Counted from the first letter of the stretch, positions 18,855 through 28,637 are shown. The stretch: DNA of 64,000 nt from Bradyrhizobium diazoefficiens USDA 110 (GCF_000011365.1 NC_004463.1:8418001-8482000), one strand, 5' to 3'. Made by a program: numbers and translations. Notes: a model not told the origin generated them from the letters alone.

Positions 18855-19973
18855 TTACTGGTGCGCCCGCTCGGCATCGGCGGTGGCGGTGGTCATGTAT
18901 TTCGAATAGAAATGAGCAACCCGCTCGCGCCACATTCCGACGAACGCCTCCGACGTTAGCTTCTCCACCGATTTCCACGCCTCTTTGACGGCCGGAAGCG
19001 TATTGCGCCAGATCGCGCGCCTGCACCATTTTTCGCCCTTCTCCCTGCCTTCGCTGGTGGCGCACATCGATTTCCAGGCTATGCGATTGGGTTGGCTGAG
19101 GTGCTCCGCGGCGCCCTCCCAGCCCTGCTGATGGATCAGGTAGAGATCGTTCAAGTCCGGCTCCCTGTGCGTCACCCACTGAAACAGAATGCCTTCGATG
19201 ATGACCTTGTAGGCTGCCGCAACGGCATTATCGCGGGGATTGAGAATGTCTCCGGAGCCGAATTTGCCGAACTCGTATTTGCTCAGCTGGAACAGTCCGA
19301 TATACGACCCGGTGCGTTGCTTGGGGTCGAAACCGGACTCGACCTTAGCCACCGCCTTCATGAAAGTGAAATCCAGACCGAAAGCGTCGGACGCGCGTTT
19401 GATCTCTTCCACCGGCGTTCCGACCGGGATGTCCTTGAACGAACGCAAGACGATCGCAGCCGGCTTCTCGGCAGGCGGCAGTTCGGACCAGACATAACAA
19501 ATGAGATACCGAAAATCCTGCGGCCCCGAGTTGGAGGAACCGCCGGATGCACCACACCTTGTCGGCGCCGGTTGGGCGACATCACGGTGGCCCAAGCCCA
19601 CCGATTCCTGCACAGGCGGTAAATCGGCCGACAGCATCTGCGACGGATCGGGCAACGCGACGATCGATTCCGGCTTATCCGATACCGCCGTCGTGTCGGT
19701 GGTCGTCCCTGCCGCGGGTTCGGCGGCCGTCGCCACTTCGGCGCTAGCGACAGTGGCGTTCGCGACAACGGCGTTGGCCATTGCGATTGCCTGCGGTTCA
19801 TCCGCGAGCCGAGCGGTGGCGGCGAGAGATGCTGCGCGGTCCTCGATTGGCACTGCGCGGGCGTTCTCGGTGCCGGCCGAACCGAAGCCAGCCAGCCAGC
19901 CAACGATCCCCCCCGCGAGAACGACCGTCCCGCAAAACGTTGGCGCCACTATCGCAAATCGCCGCGGGTTCAT
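18855..19973 (-). CDS. Lytic transglycosylase-like protein (SLT domain)
   Basis: Predicted membrane-anchored periplasmic peptidoglycan lytic transglycosylase of 372 residues. A membrane segment lies at ~8-28 (VVLAGGIVGWLAG), then a long Ala/Thr/Pro-rich linker to ~155, then a catalytic domain with the Glu in AVAKVESGFDP followed by GSYIGLFQLSKYEF, as in SLT proteins, and a late HQQG motif. GGAGG lies ten bases before the ATG at 19973; the frame is open to 20051 but the extra residues look unlike protein. It diverges from an L,D-transpeptidase gene, so the pair may remodel the cell wall together. Confidence 0.82.
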   Translation of the reverse strand: MNPRRFAIVAPTFCGTVVLAGGIVGWLAGFGSAGTENARAVPIEDRAASLAATARLADEPQAIAMANAVVANATVASAEVATAAEPAAGTTTDTTAVSDKPESIVALPDPSQMLSADLPPVQESVGLGHRDVAQPAPTRCGASGGSSNSGPQDFRYLICYVWSELPPAEKPAAIVLRSFKDIPVGTPVEEIKRASDAFGLDFTFMKAVAKVESGFDPKQRTGSYIGLFQLSKYEFGKFGSGDILNPRDNAVAAAYKVIIEGILFQWVTHREPDLNDLYLIHQQGWEGAAEHLSQPNRIAWKSMCATSEGREKGEKWCRRAIWRNTLPAVKEAWKSVEKLTSEAFVGMWRERVAHFYSKYMTTATADAERAHQ

Positions 19974-20330
19974 GATGCCGTCGCCTCCATAGGCTCCGCC
20001 GGAGCCGTGTAGAAAAGCCAAGCATGCGAAGAGGCTCATTCTTGGGATCAATGTGGGTCGCGCAATGGCGCAAACGGCCGCTCGTCAATTTCTCCAAAAC
20101 ATGTTGCCCGATTGCAACGCGCCGATCACAAGCAATTGCGCCCGTCTCAACGGCAACTCCCACCGTAATTGTGAGTACGGTCCTATTTTCGACCCACTGC
20201 GACCAGATTTGAAGGAGAGGCTTGGCGCGCTGGTCGGGATGACGCATCAGGCGTCGGCTTCGCGCATCGTTTCGAAACGATGGAATCGTGCCTATTGGAC
20301 CGGGCGATGTTCGCTCAGGGATTACGAGCA
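19974..20330. other. Divergent promoter region
   Basis: About 357 bases between two divergent cell-wall genes. It should hold both promoters, but no convincing boxes are visible. Confidence 0.45.
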
Positions 20331-21482
20331 ATGCAGCGCGCGATAACAACGGCTGTATTCGCCATCTTCATGCTCCCTGCGGGGATCGTACACGCTCAAT
20401 TTCTGTTTGAACCCCAACACACGTTCTGGCCGGGCCAATACGCTCACAAGCACCACCACCGGCAGACAAACTCTGAAACCGCGCCCGAGCCCCTTCCGAA
20501 GGGCCCGCTCCAGATCATCATCTCAATAGCAGACCAACGAGTCTCGCTTTTTGACAACGGCGCCCTGATTGCACGCTCTTCGGTGTCCACGGGAATGGAG
20601 GGGCATCCTACGCCCCTCGGCGTGTTCAGCGTTATCAGCAAACAACGATGGCACCGTTCAAATATTTATAGCGCCGCACCCATGCCCTACATGCAACGCA
20701 TCACCTGGTCAGGGATAGCGTTGCACGCCGGTGTCGTGCCTGGGCATCCGGCGTCACACGGCTGCATCCGTTTGAAGAGTGATTTTGCCGTTCGACTCTG
20801 GCATCTCACGAAGCGCGGCACGCGCGTGATCATTGCGCACGGTGATGTCCAGCCGGTCGAGATAACCAATCCGCATCTTTTTCAAGCGAAAGCCTCGTCC
20901 GCTTCGTCGGAATTCCAGACTGCCACCGTCGCAACCAAGAGCATCGGTACAGCCGCAGCAACGCAGGGATCACTGGTGTCAAACGCGGAGACTCCGGAAG
21001 CCGCCAGTCTCCAGGTGCCGGGCTCGGTTCCCGCTGCAAGCGCGCCAAAAAAAATCGTCCCAATCTCCATCTTCGTCAGTCGTAAGTTGAGCAAGCTGTT
21101 CGTGCGTCAGGGATTCACGCCGTTGTTTGATGTCCCGGTCAAGATCGAAAATTCGGAGGAGCCGCTGGGAACACACGTGTTTACCGCAATGGAATTCCAG
21201 AACGAGGGAACGGCTATTCGCTGGACCGTCGTGTCGATTCCGGACGAATTTCCTCGCATCGAGGGTGCCACGAAAGGGCGCGAGGCGCCCGTGAAGCAAA
21301 CCGCCCTATCGGTACCGTCGCCCGATCAGGCCAACGCTGTCCTCAACCGCATCGAAATACCTCAGGATACGGTTGAGAGGATCTCTAAACTTCTGACGCC
21401 GGCCTCTTCATTGATTATTTCCGACAACGGATTTAGCCATGAGACCGGAAAAGACACGGATTTCATCGTGGTAACGCATTGA
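20331..21482 (+). CDS. L,D-transpeptidase (YkuD domain)
   Basis: Predicted periplasmic cross-linking enzyme of 383 residues. A signal peptide ends near PAGIVHAQ. The YkuD domain starts with IIISIADQRVSLFDNG and holds the catalytic motif HAGVVPGHPASHGCIRL with its Cys, His and Arg. Residues ~200-383 form a second part: an Ala/Ser-rich linker and a repeat-like region (ISIFVSRKLSKLFVRQGF) that resembles a degenerate second YkuD-like strand pattern without the Cys, seen in long rhizobial L,D-transpeptidases. I choose the ATG at 20331; upstream ATGs at 20280 and 20307 are in frame. Divergent with the transglycosylase gene. Confidence 0.87.
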   Translation: MQRAITTAVFAIFMLPAGIVHAQFLFEPQHTFWPGQYAHKHHHRQTNSETAPEPLPKGPLQIIISIADQRVSLFDNGALIARSSVSTGMEGHPTPLGVFSVISKQRWHRSNIYSAAPMPYMQRITWSGIALHAGVVPGHPASHGCIRLKSDFAVRLWHLTKRGTRVIIAHGDVQPVEITNPHLFQAKASSASSEFQTATVATKSIGTAAATQGSLVSNAETPEAASLQVPGSVPAASAPKKIVPISIFVSRKLSKLFVRQGFTPLFDVPVKIENSEEPLGTHVFTAMEFQNEGTAIRWTVVSIPDEFPRIEGATKGREAPVKQTALSVPSPDQANAVLNRIEIPQDTVERISKLLTPASSLIISDNGFSHETGKDTDFIVVTH

Positions 21483-21800
21483 TGCGGCGACGCAACCCAC
21501 CAACAAACGACGCCGCTGCGCAACCCGTTGGAATTGTTCGACCGCAATTCTGGTGCAAAATTCTTGATGTCCGCACCTAAGCCAAAACGGCGCGAGGTCC
21601 GTTCTGGGTCACGAGCGACAAACCTCACGTTGAGCACAACGAGTCCGCTCTTGCCTCGGTCGCCGACATGCGAGCGGACATGAACTTCTGTCGCTAAGGG
21701 CCATAAGCCGACCTGCCAGGGGCAGGGAATGCTCCGATGAGCGGCAGTGGTGGCATGGCAGACACGATCGAACCGGCTGGGCGTTACCAGCGGCACTTGG
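21483..21800. other. Gap
   Basis: No gene supported in ~318 bases; it has AGCGGACAT-type and GCGAGCGGACAT-like phrases of the same intergenic kind as 18179-18854. Confidence 0.45.
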
Positions 21801-22055
21801 TCACCTAGCAGGCTCACCGTCGATCAGGCGAAGGGGGCGGCCCCGGTTGGCTTCGCTGGCAGCGGATGCCAAAAACTCATTTAGCAGGTGTCGTTTGATC
21901 CTGATCGGTTCACGCTCGCCTTGGGAAGCGAGTAAGAGAACGCGCTCGGCAACTTCCACCGCAGATCGCTGCTGCTGACGAGTGAATGACGGACTGGAAA
22001 GAACGTCGTCTAGAACGTCGCGGAGCATATGTACTGTTACCGTGTCGTAAGTCAT
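21801..22055 (-). CDS. Small hypothetical protein
   Basis: An 84-residue helical protein (TVTVHMLRDVLDDVLSSP, then QRSAVEVAERVLLLASQGE). The pattern MLRDVLDxVL followed by AxxVAxRxL is one I associate with short conserved Bradyrhizobium proteins of unknown function. The start at 22055 is chosen on sequence likeness; the frame extends to 22106. Confidence 0.5.
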   Translation of the reverse strand: MTYDTVTVHMLRDVLDDVLSSPSFTRQQQRSAVEVAERVLLLASQGEREPIRIKRHLLNEFLASAASEANRGRPLRLIDGEPAR

Positions 22056-22485
22056 GCGCCGAATACCCCGCTCGTCGAAACAAGATGCGTCGTAGTGATG
22101 GCGCAAGCGAAAGGAAGTGAAGCGTCGCCGGGCTCGAAATAAGCGTCCCGGCAGCGCTTATTCTCTAACTGAGCGCTGAAATCCCAGTCGTCCTGCATTG
22201 CGCAATGGTCATGCCACAGGCTTGTGACACCGGTTCGCGCCGGGGTTCCATGCAACAGTCGAACGGCGACCGGAAGCCCCGATCGCGATCTACAGTCCCG
22301 TAATATGCACGTTGACGTGCATTTGGTTCCCAGCAAGTTCTTAATATATATAAAGAATTTCCGCTAGATATCTGCGCCGAGTGTTGCAGCTTAGCTACAT
22401 CAACCTTCAGGCGAACGGGATAGCGTTGATTCCTCAGGTGGGCGTCGTGCCTTTTTTGAACTTCTTTCTGGGGAGATTTCTCGTA
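22056..22485. other. Upstream region of outer-membrane protein gene
   Basis: About 430 bases without a gene. The last 150 bases are AT-rich (TTCTTAATATATATAAAG near 22338-22355) and probably contain the promoter of the barrel protein. The frame upstream of the chosen start is open to 22381 but not protein-like. Confidence 0.5.
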
Positions 22486-23247
22486 ATGAAAAAGCTTCTG
22501 ATTGCCGCGGCCGGGATGATGGCCGTGGGTCTATCCGCCCCTGCGTCGGCGGCTGATCTGGCGGCCCGTCCCTACACCAAGGCGCCGCCCCCGGTGGTCG
22601 CGCCGATCTATGACTGGACGGGATTCTACATCGGTGCCAACGGCGGTTGGGGCCAAAGCCACAGTTGCGTGGATTTCGTAACTGCCCTTGGAACGGTCGC
22701 GAGCGGGTGCGGTGATCGGTCGGGAGGCGTCGTCGGCGGGCAAATTGGATATCGCTGGCAAACCAGTCAGTTTGTGTTCGGATTGGAAGCCCAAGGCGAT
22801 TGGGCCGACCTCAAGAACACGCGGGTGAGCCTGTTCAATCCGACGCTCTCAACCACGGCAAAGACTGACGCCATCGGTCTGTTCACCGGGCAACTCGGTT
22901 GGGCTTGGAATTCGGCGCTGCTCTATGTGAAGGGCGGTGCGGCTGTGACCAGCAATCGCTTGACTATATTCGACAACACCACCGGGATCGGTCTGGTCTC
23001 GGCAGATAATACGCGCTGGGGCGGTACCTTGGGTGTCGGCTTTGAGTATGGCTTCACGCCCAACTGGTCGGTCGGTGTTGAGTACGACCACCTGTGGATG
23101 GGGCACGCAAATAACTCCTTCTCCGTGGTCGATCCGCGCCTTGCGGCGGTACTCAACGACCGGATCAGCCAGGACGTGGACATGGTCACCGTTCGGTTCA
23201 ACTATCGCTTTGGTGGTTACGGGGCTCCGATCGCGGCGAGATACTGA
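22486..23247 (+). CDS. Outer-membrane beta-barrel protein (Omp25/31-like porin family)
   Basis: A 253-residue outer-membrane protein of the small 8-stranded barrel type common in rhizobia. Signal peptide MKKLLIAAAGMMAVGLSAP is cleaved after SAPASA. The mature part opens with the family signature YDWTGFYIGANGGWG, alternates aromatic and small residues through the strands, and ends in VTVRFNYRFGGYGAPIAARY; the last strand carries aromatic residues as BAM substrates do. GGGGAGA precedes the ATG. A strong terminator follows, so it is monocistronic. Confidence 0.9.
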   Translation: MKKLLIAAAGMMAVGLSAPASAADLAARPYTKAPPPVVAPIYDWTGFYIGANGGWGQSHSCVDFVTALGTVASGCGDRSGGVVGGQIGYRWQTSQFVFGLEAQGDWADLKNTRVSLFNPTLSTTAKTDAIGLFTGQLGWAWNSALLYVKGGAAVTSNRLTIFDNTTGIGLVSADNTRWGGTLGVGFEYGFTPNWSVGVEYDHLWMGHANNSFSVVDPRLAAVLNDRISQDVDMVTVRFNYRFGGYGAPIAARY

Positions 23248-23270
23248 TCGCTCCAGTCTGTGCAAACCAA

Positions 23271-23295
23271 AGCCCCGGCTCGCCGGGGCTTTTTT
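23271..23295 (+). terminator. Rho-independent terminator of the outer-membrane protein gene
   Basis: Perfect 8-bp stem AGCCCCGG/CCGGGGCT with CTCG loop, followed by six T, 24 bases after the stop codon. Confidence 0.92.
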
Positions 23296-23418
23296 GCGGG
23301 CTATGAATTGCTAGCGTCTGAGGTGGGTCAAAATGCGAAGGACTCAACGTAAGCTCGGGTCTGCTATGCCCCGTTGAATGGACCTCAATGAGGCGTGTCG
23401 CCGCTTCGCTACCGGAAG

Positions 23419-24261
23419 TCAGGCGTCGAACTCCGCGAGAGCATGACGATCTAGCAATTCGATCCGCCGCTGAATGTTTCCGTCAAAGCGCAGCAGCGCT
23501 TCGTCTCGAAGTATGGAAAACGCGCGGGAGACGGTTTCCAAGGTGATGCCGAGATAGTCGGCGATGTCGCGGCGGTTCATTGGCAGCAACATCATCGCGG
23601 GATGTGCTAGCCGTTCATCCATTTCAAGAAGGAAGGCGGCAACTCTCTCCAGGGAAGTCTTCCGCCCCAGGAGAAGCATGTGATCTTCCGCGTGCTGCAG
23701 GTTTTGCGTAACAAAGCAAATGAGGTTTTTTGTGCTGACTACTCGATTTTGCATGGCATCGAGGATGCTGCCTCGCTTTATGATGCGAACGTGGGTTTCG
23801 ACGAGAGCGTCAGCGCTAAACCGGTGCGCGACGCCATTCTCAAATCCGAACATGTCACCCTGGAGGTGGAACGCATTGATCTGGTGGCGACCATCTGGGA
23901 GCATCTTATACGTCCGCACCGCTCCGGAAGTAATCTGGTAGACGTATTCGTCGGCGTGCCCCCCTTCGCCAAAAATCTCGATGCCCTTGCGATACTTGAA
24001 CTCGCTGCAGAAGACGCGCTCGCCAGCGAGATCGGCGAGGGGCGGACCTACGTAGTCAACCGGAGGCGGGTGCTTCTCTTGGCTGGCCGGAAAAATGCGT
24101 ACAAAAGGAAGCCGCCAGCCCTTGGGGAAGCCAGCGGCTTTGGGTGGGGTCGCGTAGTGGGGGCTACGCAACGTCTCCATTAGCTCTAGCGAAAGGATCG
24201 CATGTTGATCAGGATCAAGCTGGATATCGGGTGGAGTCGATGGACGCCCGCTATGGGTCAA
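23419..24261 (-). CDS. Crp/Fnr-family transcriptional regulator, FixK-like
   Basis: A cyclic-nucleotide-binding-fold regulator with C-terminal winged helix. The effector domain shows the glycine turns of the family (EIFGEGGHADEYVYQITSG) and the recognition helix is LGITLETVSRAFSIL with the E-xx-SR pattern that reads TTGAT half-sites in FNR/FixK. No N-terminal cysteine cluster for an Fe-S centre is seen, which favours the FixK side over FNR itself. The start is uncertain: the ATG at 24261 gives 280 residues, but the first ~80 are unusual, and an ATG at 24180 is an alternative. Oxygen- or nitric-oxide-linked control is inferred from the family. Confidence 0.85.
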   Translation of the reverse strand: MTHSGRPSTPPDIQLDPDQHAILSLELMETLRSPHYATPPKAAGFPKGWRLPFVRIFPASQEKHPPPVDYVGPPLADLAGERVFCSEFKYRKGIEIFGEGGHADEYVYQITSGAVRTYKMLPDGRHQINAFHLQGDMFGFENGVAHRFSADALVETHVRIIKRGSILDAMQNRVVSTKNLICFVTQNLQHAEDHMLLLGRKTSLERVAAFLLEMDERLAHPAMMLLPMNRRDIADYLGITLETVSRAFSILRDEALLRFDGNIQRRIELLDRHALAEFDA

Positions 24262-24361
24262 AAGCGACCGTCTGGCGCTCGGCTACAAACTTCCGGTCTG
24301 CCCCTATGAACTGACATCCCGCTACACCGCGCCTACGGACGCGATGGGCCATATGCGGAAG

Positions 24362-25561
24362 TCACTGCTCCGGTAGCCCCGCTTTGCGCAACGCTCCTTC
24401 CACGTAAGCGCGCTGCTCCACGTAGGCAGGATCGTCCGACAGATCGGTGGCCCGGAATTTCGCAAGACTGGTGTAGTTCGGATTCAGGCGACCCGCCGCC
24501 GCGAGTGCCGCGCGGGCAGCCGCTATGTCGTCTTTGATAGCCATGATCGCGGCGTAGTAAAGTTGGCCATATGCCAGTCTCGGATTCGTCGCCACCGACC
24601 TGCTGAGCCAGGTTAGCGCCTCATCATCGCGCCTGAGCAGGATCATCGCGCGCCCCATTTCAAACTGCCACGTTCCAAGACCCGGGTCGCGTGGACTGAG
24701 TTCAATGGCCCGATCGAACAGCGGGATTGCGTCAAGAGATTTCCCGGTGAAGACAAACGTCTCGCCAAGAAAAAGCGTCGTTGTCGCTATATTGCCGTTG
24801 ATTTGCAGGGAGATCCTGTACTGCTCGGCGGCCTCTTTCTGCCGCCTCTGTGCCTGCAGGGCCCGGGCGCGCAACGCATGAGCGGCCGCATTATTCGGAT
24901 CGAGCCCGACTGCTTGCTGCGAGAGCTCGTCGGCGCGACTTAAATCTCCTGCCGGGTCGGGGGATTGTCCATTGATCACCAGATTGGCTAGTGTCAGGGA
25001 AAGTCCTGTCATCGCCCTTAATGTATGCGGATCAATCTCAAGCGCATGCTCAAACAGGCGCCGAGCTTCCTCACGCGTCTCGGGCGTGGTCGGCTTGTAC
25101 ACGGCAGCCCATCCCTGCAAAGCAAGGTCCGACGCGGTAGGATTGGTCTGGTGCTCCAGTTCGATGCTGCGGGCCGCTAGAACAACCAGTTCCAATCCCA
25201 GAGTGCGGGCGATCCGGCCGGTTATGTCATCTTGCAATTCCAGATAGTTGCTCCGCAGACGATCGAAGCGGTCCGACCAGACATGGCCGCCAGTTTCAGT
25301 ATCGATCAGCTGCGCATTGACTCGAACCTGATCGCCGACGCGCTGCACGCTACCTTCGAGCGCGAAGCGGACACCGAGTTCACGCCCGATCTGGCGGGCA
25401 TCTATCGACTTGCCCTTGTAGGTGAACGCCGTGTTGCGCGCGATACGAAGCTGCCCTGAATTCGCGAGAGATCTGTTGTCAGGCCGTCCGTGTGCGAAAT
25501 AATCCTGTCCCGGATCGCCACTGAGGTTGGTGAAGGGAAGCACGACAATGGATAAGCGCGG
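24362..25561 (-). pseudogene. C-terminal (TPR) half of a cyclase-homology protein, truncated, with two compensating shifts
   Basis: Homologous to the regulatory half of the cyclase-homology/TPR proteins at 43806 and 61995. It begins without a start at RLSIVVLPFTNLSGDPGQ, after an in-frame TAA just upstream; the cyclase domain is absent. Between ~25455 and 25490 the frame reads nonsense (HGRPDNRSLANSG), while the neighbouring frame there gives the family sequence DGLTTDLSRIQGSFV; a one-base gain and a one-base loss restore the frame at IARNTAFTYKGK. TPR units follow to GLPEQ. A GTG at 25543 could still start translation. Confidence 0.72.
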
Positions 25562-25720
25562 TGCTGTCCTGGATACTCGGGACGCCGCTTACGCGCCCTC
25601 TCGCGAGGGCCAAATCCGCCGTGCCGCTGTGCCTCGTGGTGGGGCGCTACCCGTAAATTTCCCAAGTGTTGGCGACTAGGCGCGCTGGTTAAGTGGTCGG
25701 CAGGTTCTGAGCGCCGTACC

Positions 25721-25885
25721 ATGAAAGCACCGAAGCCAAAGCAATGGGCCGAGCAGGAAATCCGACGCTTGGTCAGGCTCGCCCGGCAGGGCGTTGGCGT
25801 ATCGAAGATAGCCACCGAACTGGGCCGCCATGCGGGGTCGGTGAGGCGAATGGCGCGAACGATGGGAATACTATTGAAGAAGTAG
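25721..25885 (+). CDS. Small helix-turn-helix protein (54 residues)
   Basis: A short gene that begins MKAPKPKQWAEQEIRRLV and continues with a Myb/SANT-like or homeodomain-like helix-turn-helix: LARQGVGVSKIATELGRHAGS followed by VRRMARTMGI. The basic start and the HTH suggest DNA binding. I know similar ~55-residue proteins from Bradyrhizobium genomes. No regulated partner is obvious; it diverges from the broken TPR gene. Confidence 0.65.
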   Translation: MKAPKPKQWAEQEIRRLVRLARQGVGVSKIATELGRHAGSVRRMARTMGILLKK

Positions 25886-26732
25886 CCGTCGTTCGACGCC
25901 TGATCCGTTGAATGCAGGGCGGCGGCCCTACAGCCCAAAACCGCGGCCAATCTCCCGCACAAGCCTGAACGCAGCGTCAGTATTTCAGCCGTAAAAGAGC
26001 GCCTGATCGAGCTGCGAAAGAATGCTCAGCCCAAATAGCGCGATAGCTATGCCTCTAAACATGGTTGTGGACCGGGTTGAACCATACAGCGAAAGTTCAA
26101 ATCGGCCCCAGCCGCAGGTTGGGAGAAACAGCCGGGGCCGACATTCCCATTCCGTGTGCCGTAATCAGCGGTAATCGGCACGGCTCCCAGCAAGCCACAA
26201 GAAAGCTAATGAACTGTTTCGCTCGCCTCTGTTCGGGCGGACCAGCGCCGCTGCGTGCTCCCGTGTGTAGCGCAGCGGTGACACTCCGGGCCCGAGCCCC
26301 CATAACCTCAGCAGCCTGAACGGCAGGTTGTTCGGCTACGGGGCGAGGCTAATAACCTGGCGAAGCAAGCCGCGTCGATCTTGCGCAGGCGCGCATCGCT
26401 GCACCACCTAGCTGAAGGAGGTGCGTTGCCGCTGCGCGGCGCGTCGCGAGCTGGCCAAGCAGAACTCACATCGTTTGCAACAATATCATTCCGACGACGG
26501 TCACAAAGAAACCGATTGCCGTCACTGCGGCGAAGCACCGCTCTACGCTATCCATGAACGCAACCCCTGCCGAAAAAATTCAGTTCAGCGTTTTCCGTGA
26601 TCTACTGCGATTCCAACCGCTGACTCGCTCGTACCCCGCGAGGAAATTTGAGATCTCCTTCCCTAGAACAGAACGCTCTGCAAAGAGTGAGAGCTAGCTG
26701 TGACCGTCAAGGGGACTTGGTACCGAAAGCGC
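25886..26732. other. Gene-poor gap
   Basis: About 850 bases with no supported gene on either strand; open frames here lack ribosome-binding sites and any family likeness. No terminator or long repeat is evident. Confidence 0.5.
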
Positions 26733-26951
26733 TCATGCCGCCCTACTGTGGGCCGATTGCGTGGTGTTCGCATCATCTCCAATTGCTGGGAGCGGGAAGG
26801 CAGATGTGCATGACTGATCGCGCAGCGCATCATCGGCCAAATGCTCCCAAAACTCAGCTTCGGCGAGCAGTTTCCAACTTCGATCAGGGTGATGCGCAGC
26901 AGTCTGACGGCACAGCGATGCCATCGCGCGCAGGCGACTTAGAGTATCCAC
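26733..26951 (-). CDS. Small hypothetical protein (LRAMASLCRQ family)
   Basis: A 72-residue protein with a strong ribosome-binding site (GGGAGGAG about 7 bases before the ATG). The N-terminal LSRLRAMASLCRQTAA and WKLLAEAEFWEHLAD match a short conserved family in Bradyrhizobium, as far as I recall. Predicted all-helical and cytosolic; function unknown. Confidence 0.68.
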   Translation of the reverse strand: MDTLSRLRAMASLCRQTAAHHPDRSWKLLAEAEFWEHLADDALRDQSCTSAFPLPAIGDDANTTQSAHSRAA

Positions 26952-27012
26952 CTACTCCTCCCAATATCTTTGTTTTTTCCACCCTATTTTCTATTTTTGC
27001 GTCGGAGTCATT

Positions 27013-27183
27013 ATGATTATGACGCAGAACCAATTTTTAGGTTTGCAAGCGCGATTCGGCTTTCGTTACGCCTCAAATCGCGTCCCGAAAACAACGGACG
27101 TCGAACTGCTGATAGAGCGGCTTCGAGAGCTGGAGCTTAGCCTGGCGGCGCGAGAACTGACGGACAAGCACGAGCCGCAGTAG
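27013..27183 (+). CDS. Small hypothetical protein (56 residues), first of a pair
   Basis: Reads MIMTQNQFLGLQARFGF and ends in a helical stretch with RLRELELSLAARELTD. Its stop is four bases before the ATG of the next gene, so they are one unit. No family is recognised. Confidence 0.5.
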   Translation: MIMTQNQFLGLQARFGFRYASNRVPKTTDVELLIERLRELELSLAARELTDKHEPQ

Positions 27184-27187
27184 CGTA

Positions 27188-27574
27188 ATGAACAACCAAG
27201 GCTGGCAGGGGACTTTCGACGATCCGATCCTACTGCCAGATGGCCGCAAGCTGATCACGCTGCACGACGCCGCCACCGTCATCACGAAGCTGCCGAGGCC
27301 CGAGCATGATGCTCCGGAATGGCAGGCCGCCATCGAGGCGCTGATGCTGGTGGTCGATCTCGGAGGCCCGACGATCTTCGCTCGCGTCGGCGTTGTGCGT
27401 GCGCTTAGCCGACATCAGAAGCCGTTCGTCAAGCCGCGCAAGAAGCGCGTGAGAGCGTACACGAATCGTCAGATGATGAAGCGGCCCTGGATTGTAAAAC
27501 ATCAACCGCGCCCTATTCGCAGCGCAAGCACTTGTGCTGCGTGGGGCGCGGAGGTTGACGCTCGCTTTCTCTGA
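27188..27574 (+). CDS. Hypothetical protein, second of a pair
   Basis: A 128-residue protein. Residues 1-80 are well-formed (WQGTFDDPILLPDGRKLITL and AAIEALMLVVDLGGPT) and resemble a conserved rhizobial family of unknown function, often annotated simply as hypothetical. The C-terminal ~45 residues are basic and less typical and may be foreign or shifted. Coupled to the 56-residue gene upstream. Confidence 0.6.
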   Translation: MNNQGWQGTFDDPILLPDGRKLITLHDAATVITKLPRPEHDAPEWQAAIEALMLVVDLGGPTIFARVGVVRALSRHQKPFVKPRKKRVRAYTNRQMMKRPWIVKHQPRPIRSASTCAAWGAEVDARFL

Positions 27575-27609
27575 CCGCCAGGACGCTGGCACTGTCGGCG
27601 CTGACCCCG

Positions 27610-27839
27610 TCGGGCGCTGGCACTACCTGTTTGCCAGGCTAGCCGAACACCTGTCTGTGCTCGCATCGGAGGTGGAGCGGGCGATTGGCAAGCCTGCCGC
27701 CCAAGGCCGTAAAAGCCACACGGGCGACGATCTGCGGAGGCTGCCGCTGCATCTTCGCAAGTCCAATCTAGAACGCCTACTTGCGCGGCGCCCACGATCT
27801 GCGCCACGGGCAACTCGACAAGAACGCGCCTCTGCTTGA
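27610..27839 (+). pseudogene. Fusion remnant: small coiled-coil protein tail joined to DNA-ligase fragment
   Basis: Within one open frame, LFARLAEHLSVLASEVERAI matches the C-terminal half of the small protein at 32924-33163, and after a short link LPLHLRKSNLERLLARRP matches an internal part of the ATP-dependent ligase at 32294-32881. Neither gene's start or end is complete. This is a scar of a deleted segment that once held both genes side by side, as they are at 32.3-33.2 kb. Confidence 0.6.
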
Positions 27840-27926
27840 GTTACCTCCTAATGGTAGACGCCCGATCTACCGTTTGTTCGCAACGATTGGCATGATGCAC
27901 GGACTGTACGCCGTGAGGTGAAGACA

Positions 27927-28229
27927 ATGATCAATGACCGCCTCCTGCGGCCACCGCCGATGGCTCGCATCCGCAAGATCGGCATCATCGGAACCGCACT
28001 CCTCCTGCTTGGGCCGATGGCCGCTTCCACCGTTCTTGGAGCAGGAACGCGCATCTCTGAAGGCTTCGAGCCGTTCGAGAAATCAGCGAATGAGCGCATC
28101 GCCCAAGCCTTCGAGGACATTAGGGACCTCGCGCCCATCTCTGATGAGCTGAACACCGCGCTGGCGTCGCTGAGCCAGAGTGTGCAGGGCGCGCAGAAGC
28201 CGCCGGTTCAGGCTGAAGGCAATGAATGA
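27927..28229 (+). CDS. Predicted membrane-anchored or exported small protein
   Basis: A 100-residue protein with a basic start and a hydrophobic stretch at ~18-38 (IGIIGTALLLLGPMAAS), likely a signal anchor, followed by a soluble helical part (ERIAQAFEDIRDLAPIS). GAGG lies upstream of the ATG; a GTG three codons earlier is also possible. No family recognised. Confidence 0.5.
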   Translation: MINDRLLRPPPMARIRKIGIIGTALLLLGPMAASTVLGAGTRISEGFEPFEKSANERIAQAFEDIRDLAPISDELNTALASLSQSVQGAQKPPVQAEGNE

Positions 28230-28445
28230 CCTGATCTGACTTCCTTCTGTGATGAGAGGCAATGCAGCTCGTAGTAACGCCGTGCCGTTTGAGGTGCCAT
28301 TTCCGGGCATGGGACAGCAGGCACGTTTTCACCACGAGGTTGTCAAAATAATCCCTCTGCTTCCACGGAATGGGATACCTACGACGTCCAGTACCTCAAC
28401 GCCGATCCCAAGTAATTGCGACCACGTCCGTCGGAGAGATCGACG

Positions 28446-28637
28446 ATGACCGAAGAACGAATTGCTCGTTTACGTACCCATAGGAACAATATTGATCGAT
28501 ATCGGCGCCTGCTCGAAACTGAGTTAAGTGAGGCCGAACGGCACTACCTCGAAAGGCGGCTGTCCGAGGAACAATCCGCAATGGAAATGGACCTGAGCAC
28601 GGTCGAGCCGCCGCCGATTATGGTCGGACCGAAATGA
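28446..28637 (+). CDS. Small hypothetical protein (TEERIARLRTHRNN family)
   Basis: A 63-residue highly charged helical protein (RYRRLLETELSEAERHYLER, then RLSEEQSAME). GGAGAG lies five bases before the ATG. I associate this TxERIAR-THRNNI-RYRRLL pattern with a short conserved family in Bradyrhizobium. Its TGA overlaps the next gene's ATG in an ATGA, so it is coupled to the HTH gene. Confidence 0.72.
   Translation: MTEERIARLRTHRNNIDRYRRLLETELSEAERHYLERRLSEEQSAMEMDLSTVEPPPIMVGPK

Noticed and set aside
28249..28449. Possible small gene ending in WDTYDVQYLNADPK
   Set aside because: The phrase is protein-like but lies in a frame with no start; no ribosome-binding site or complete frame could be joined to it.
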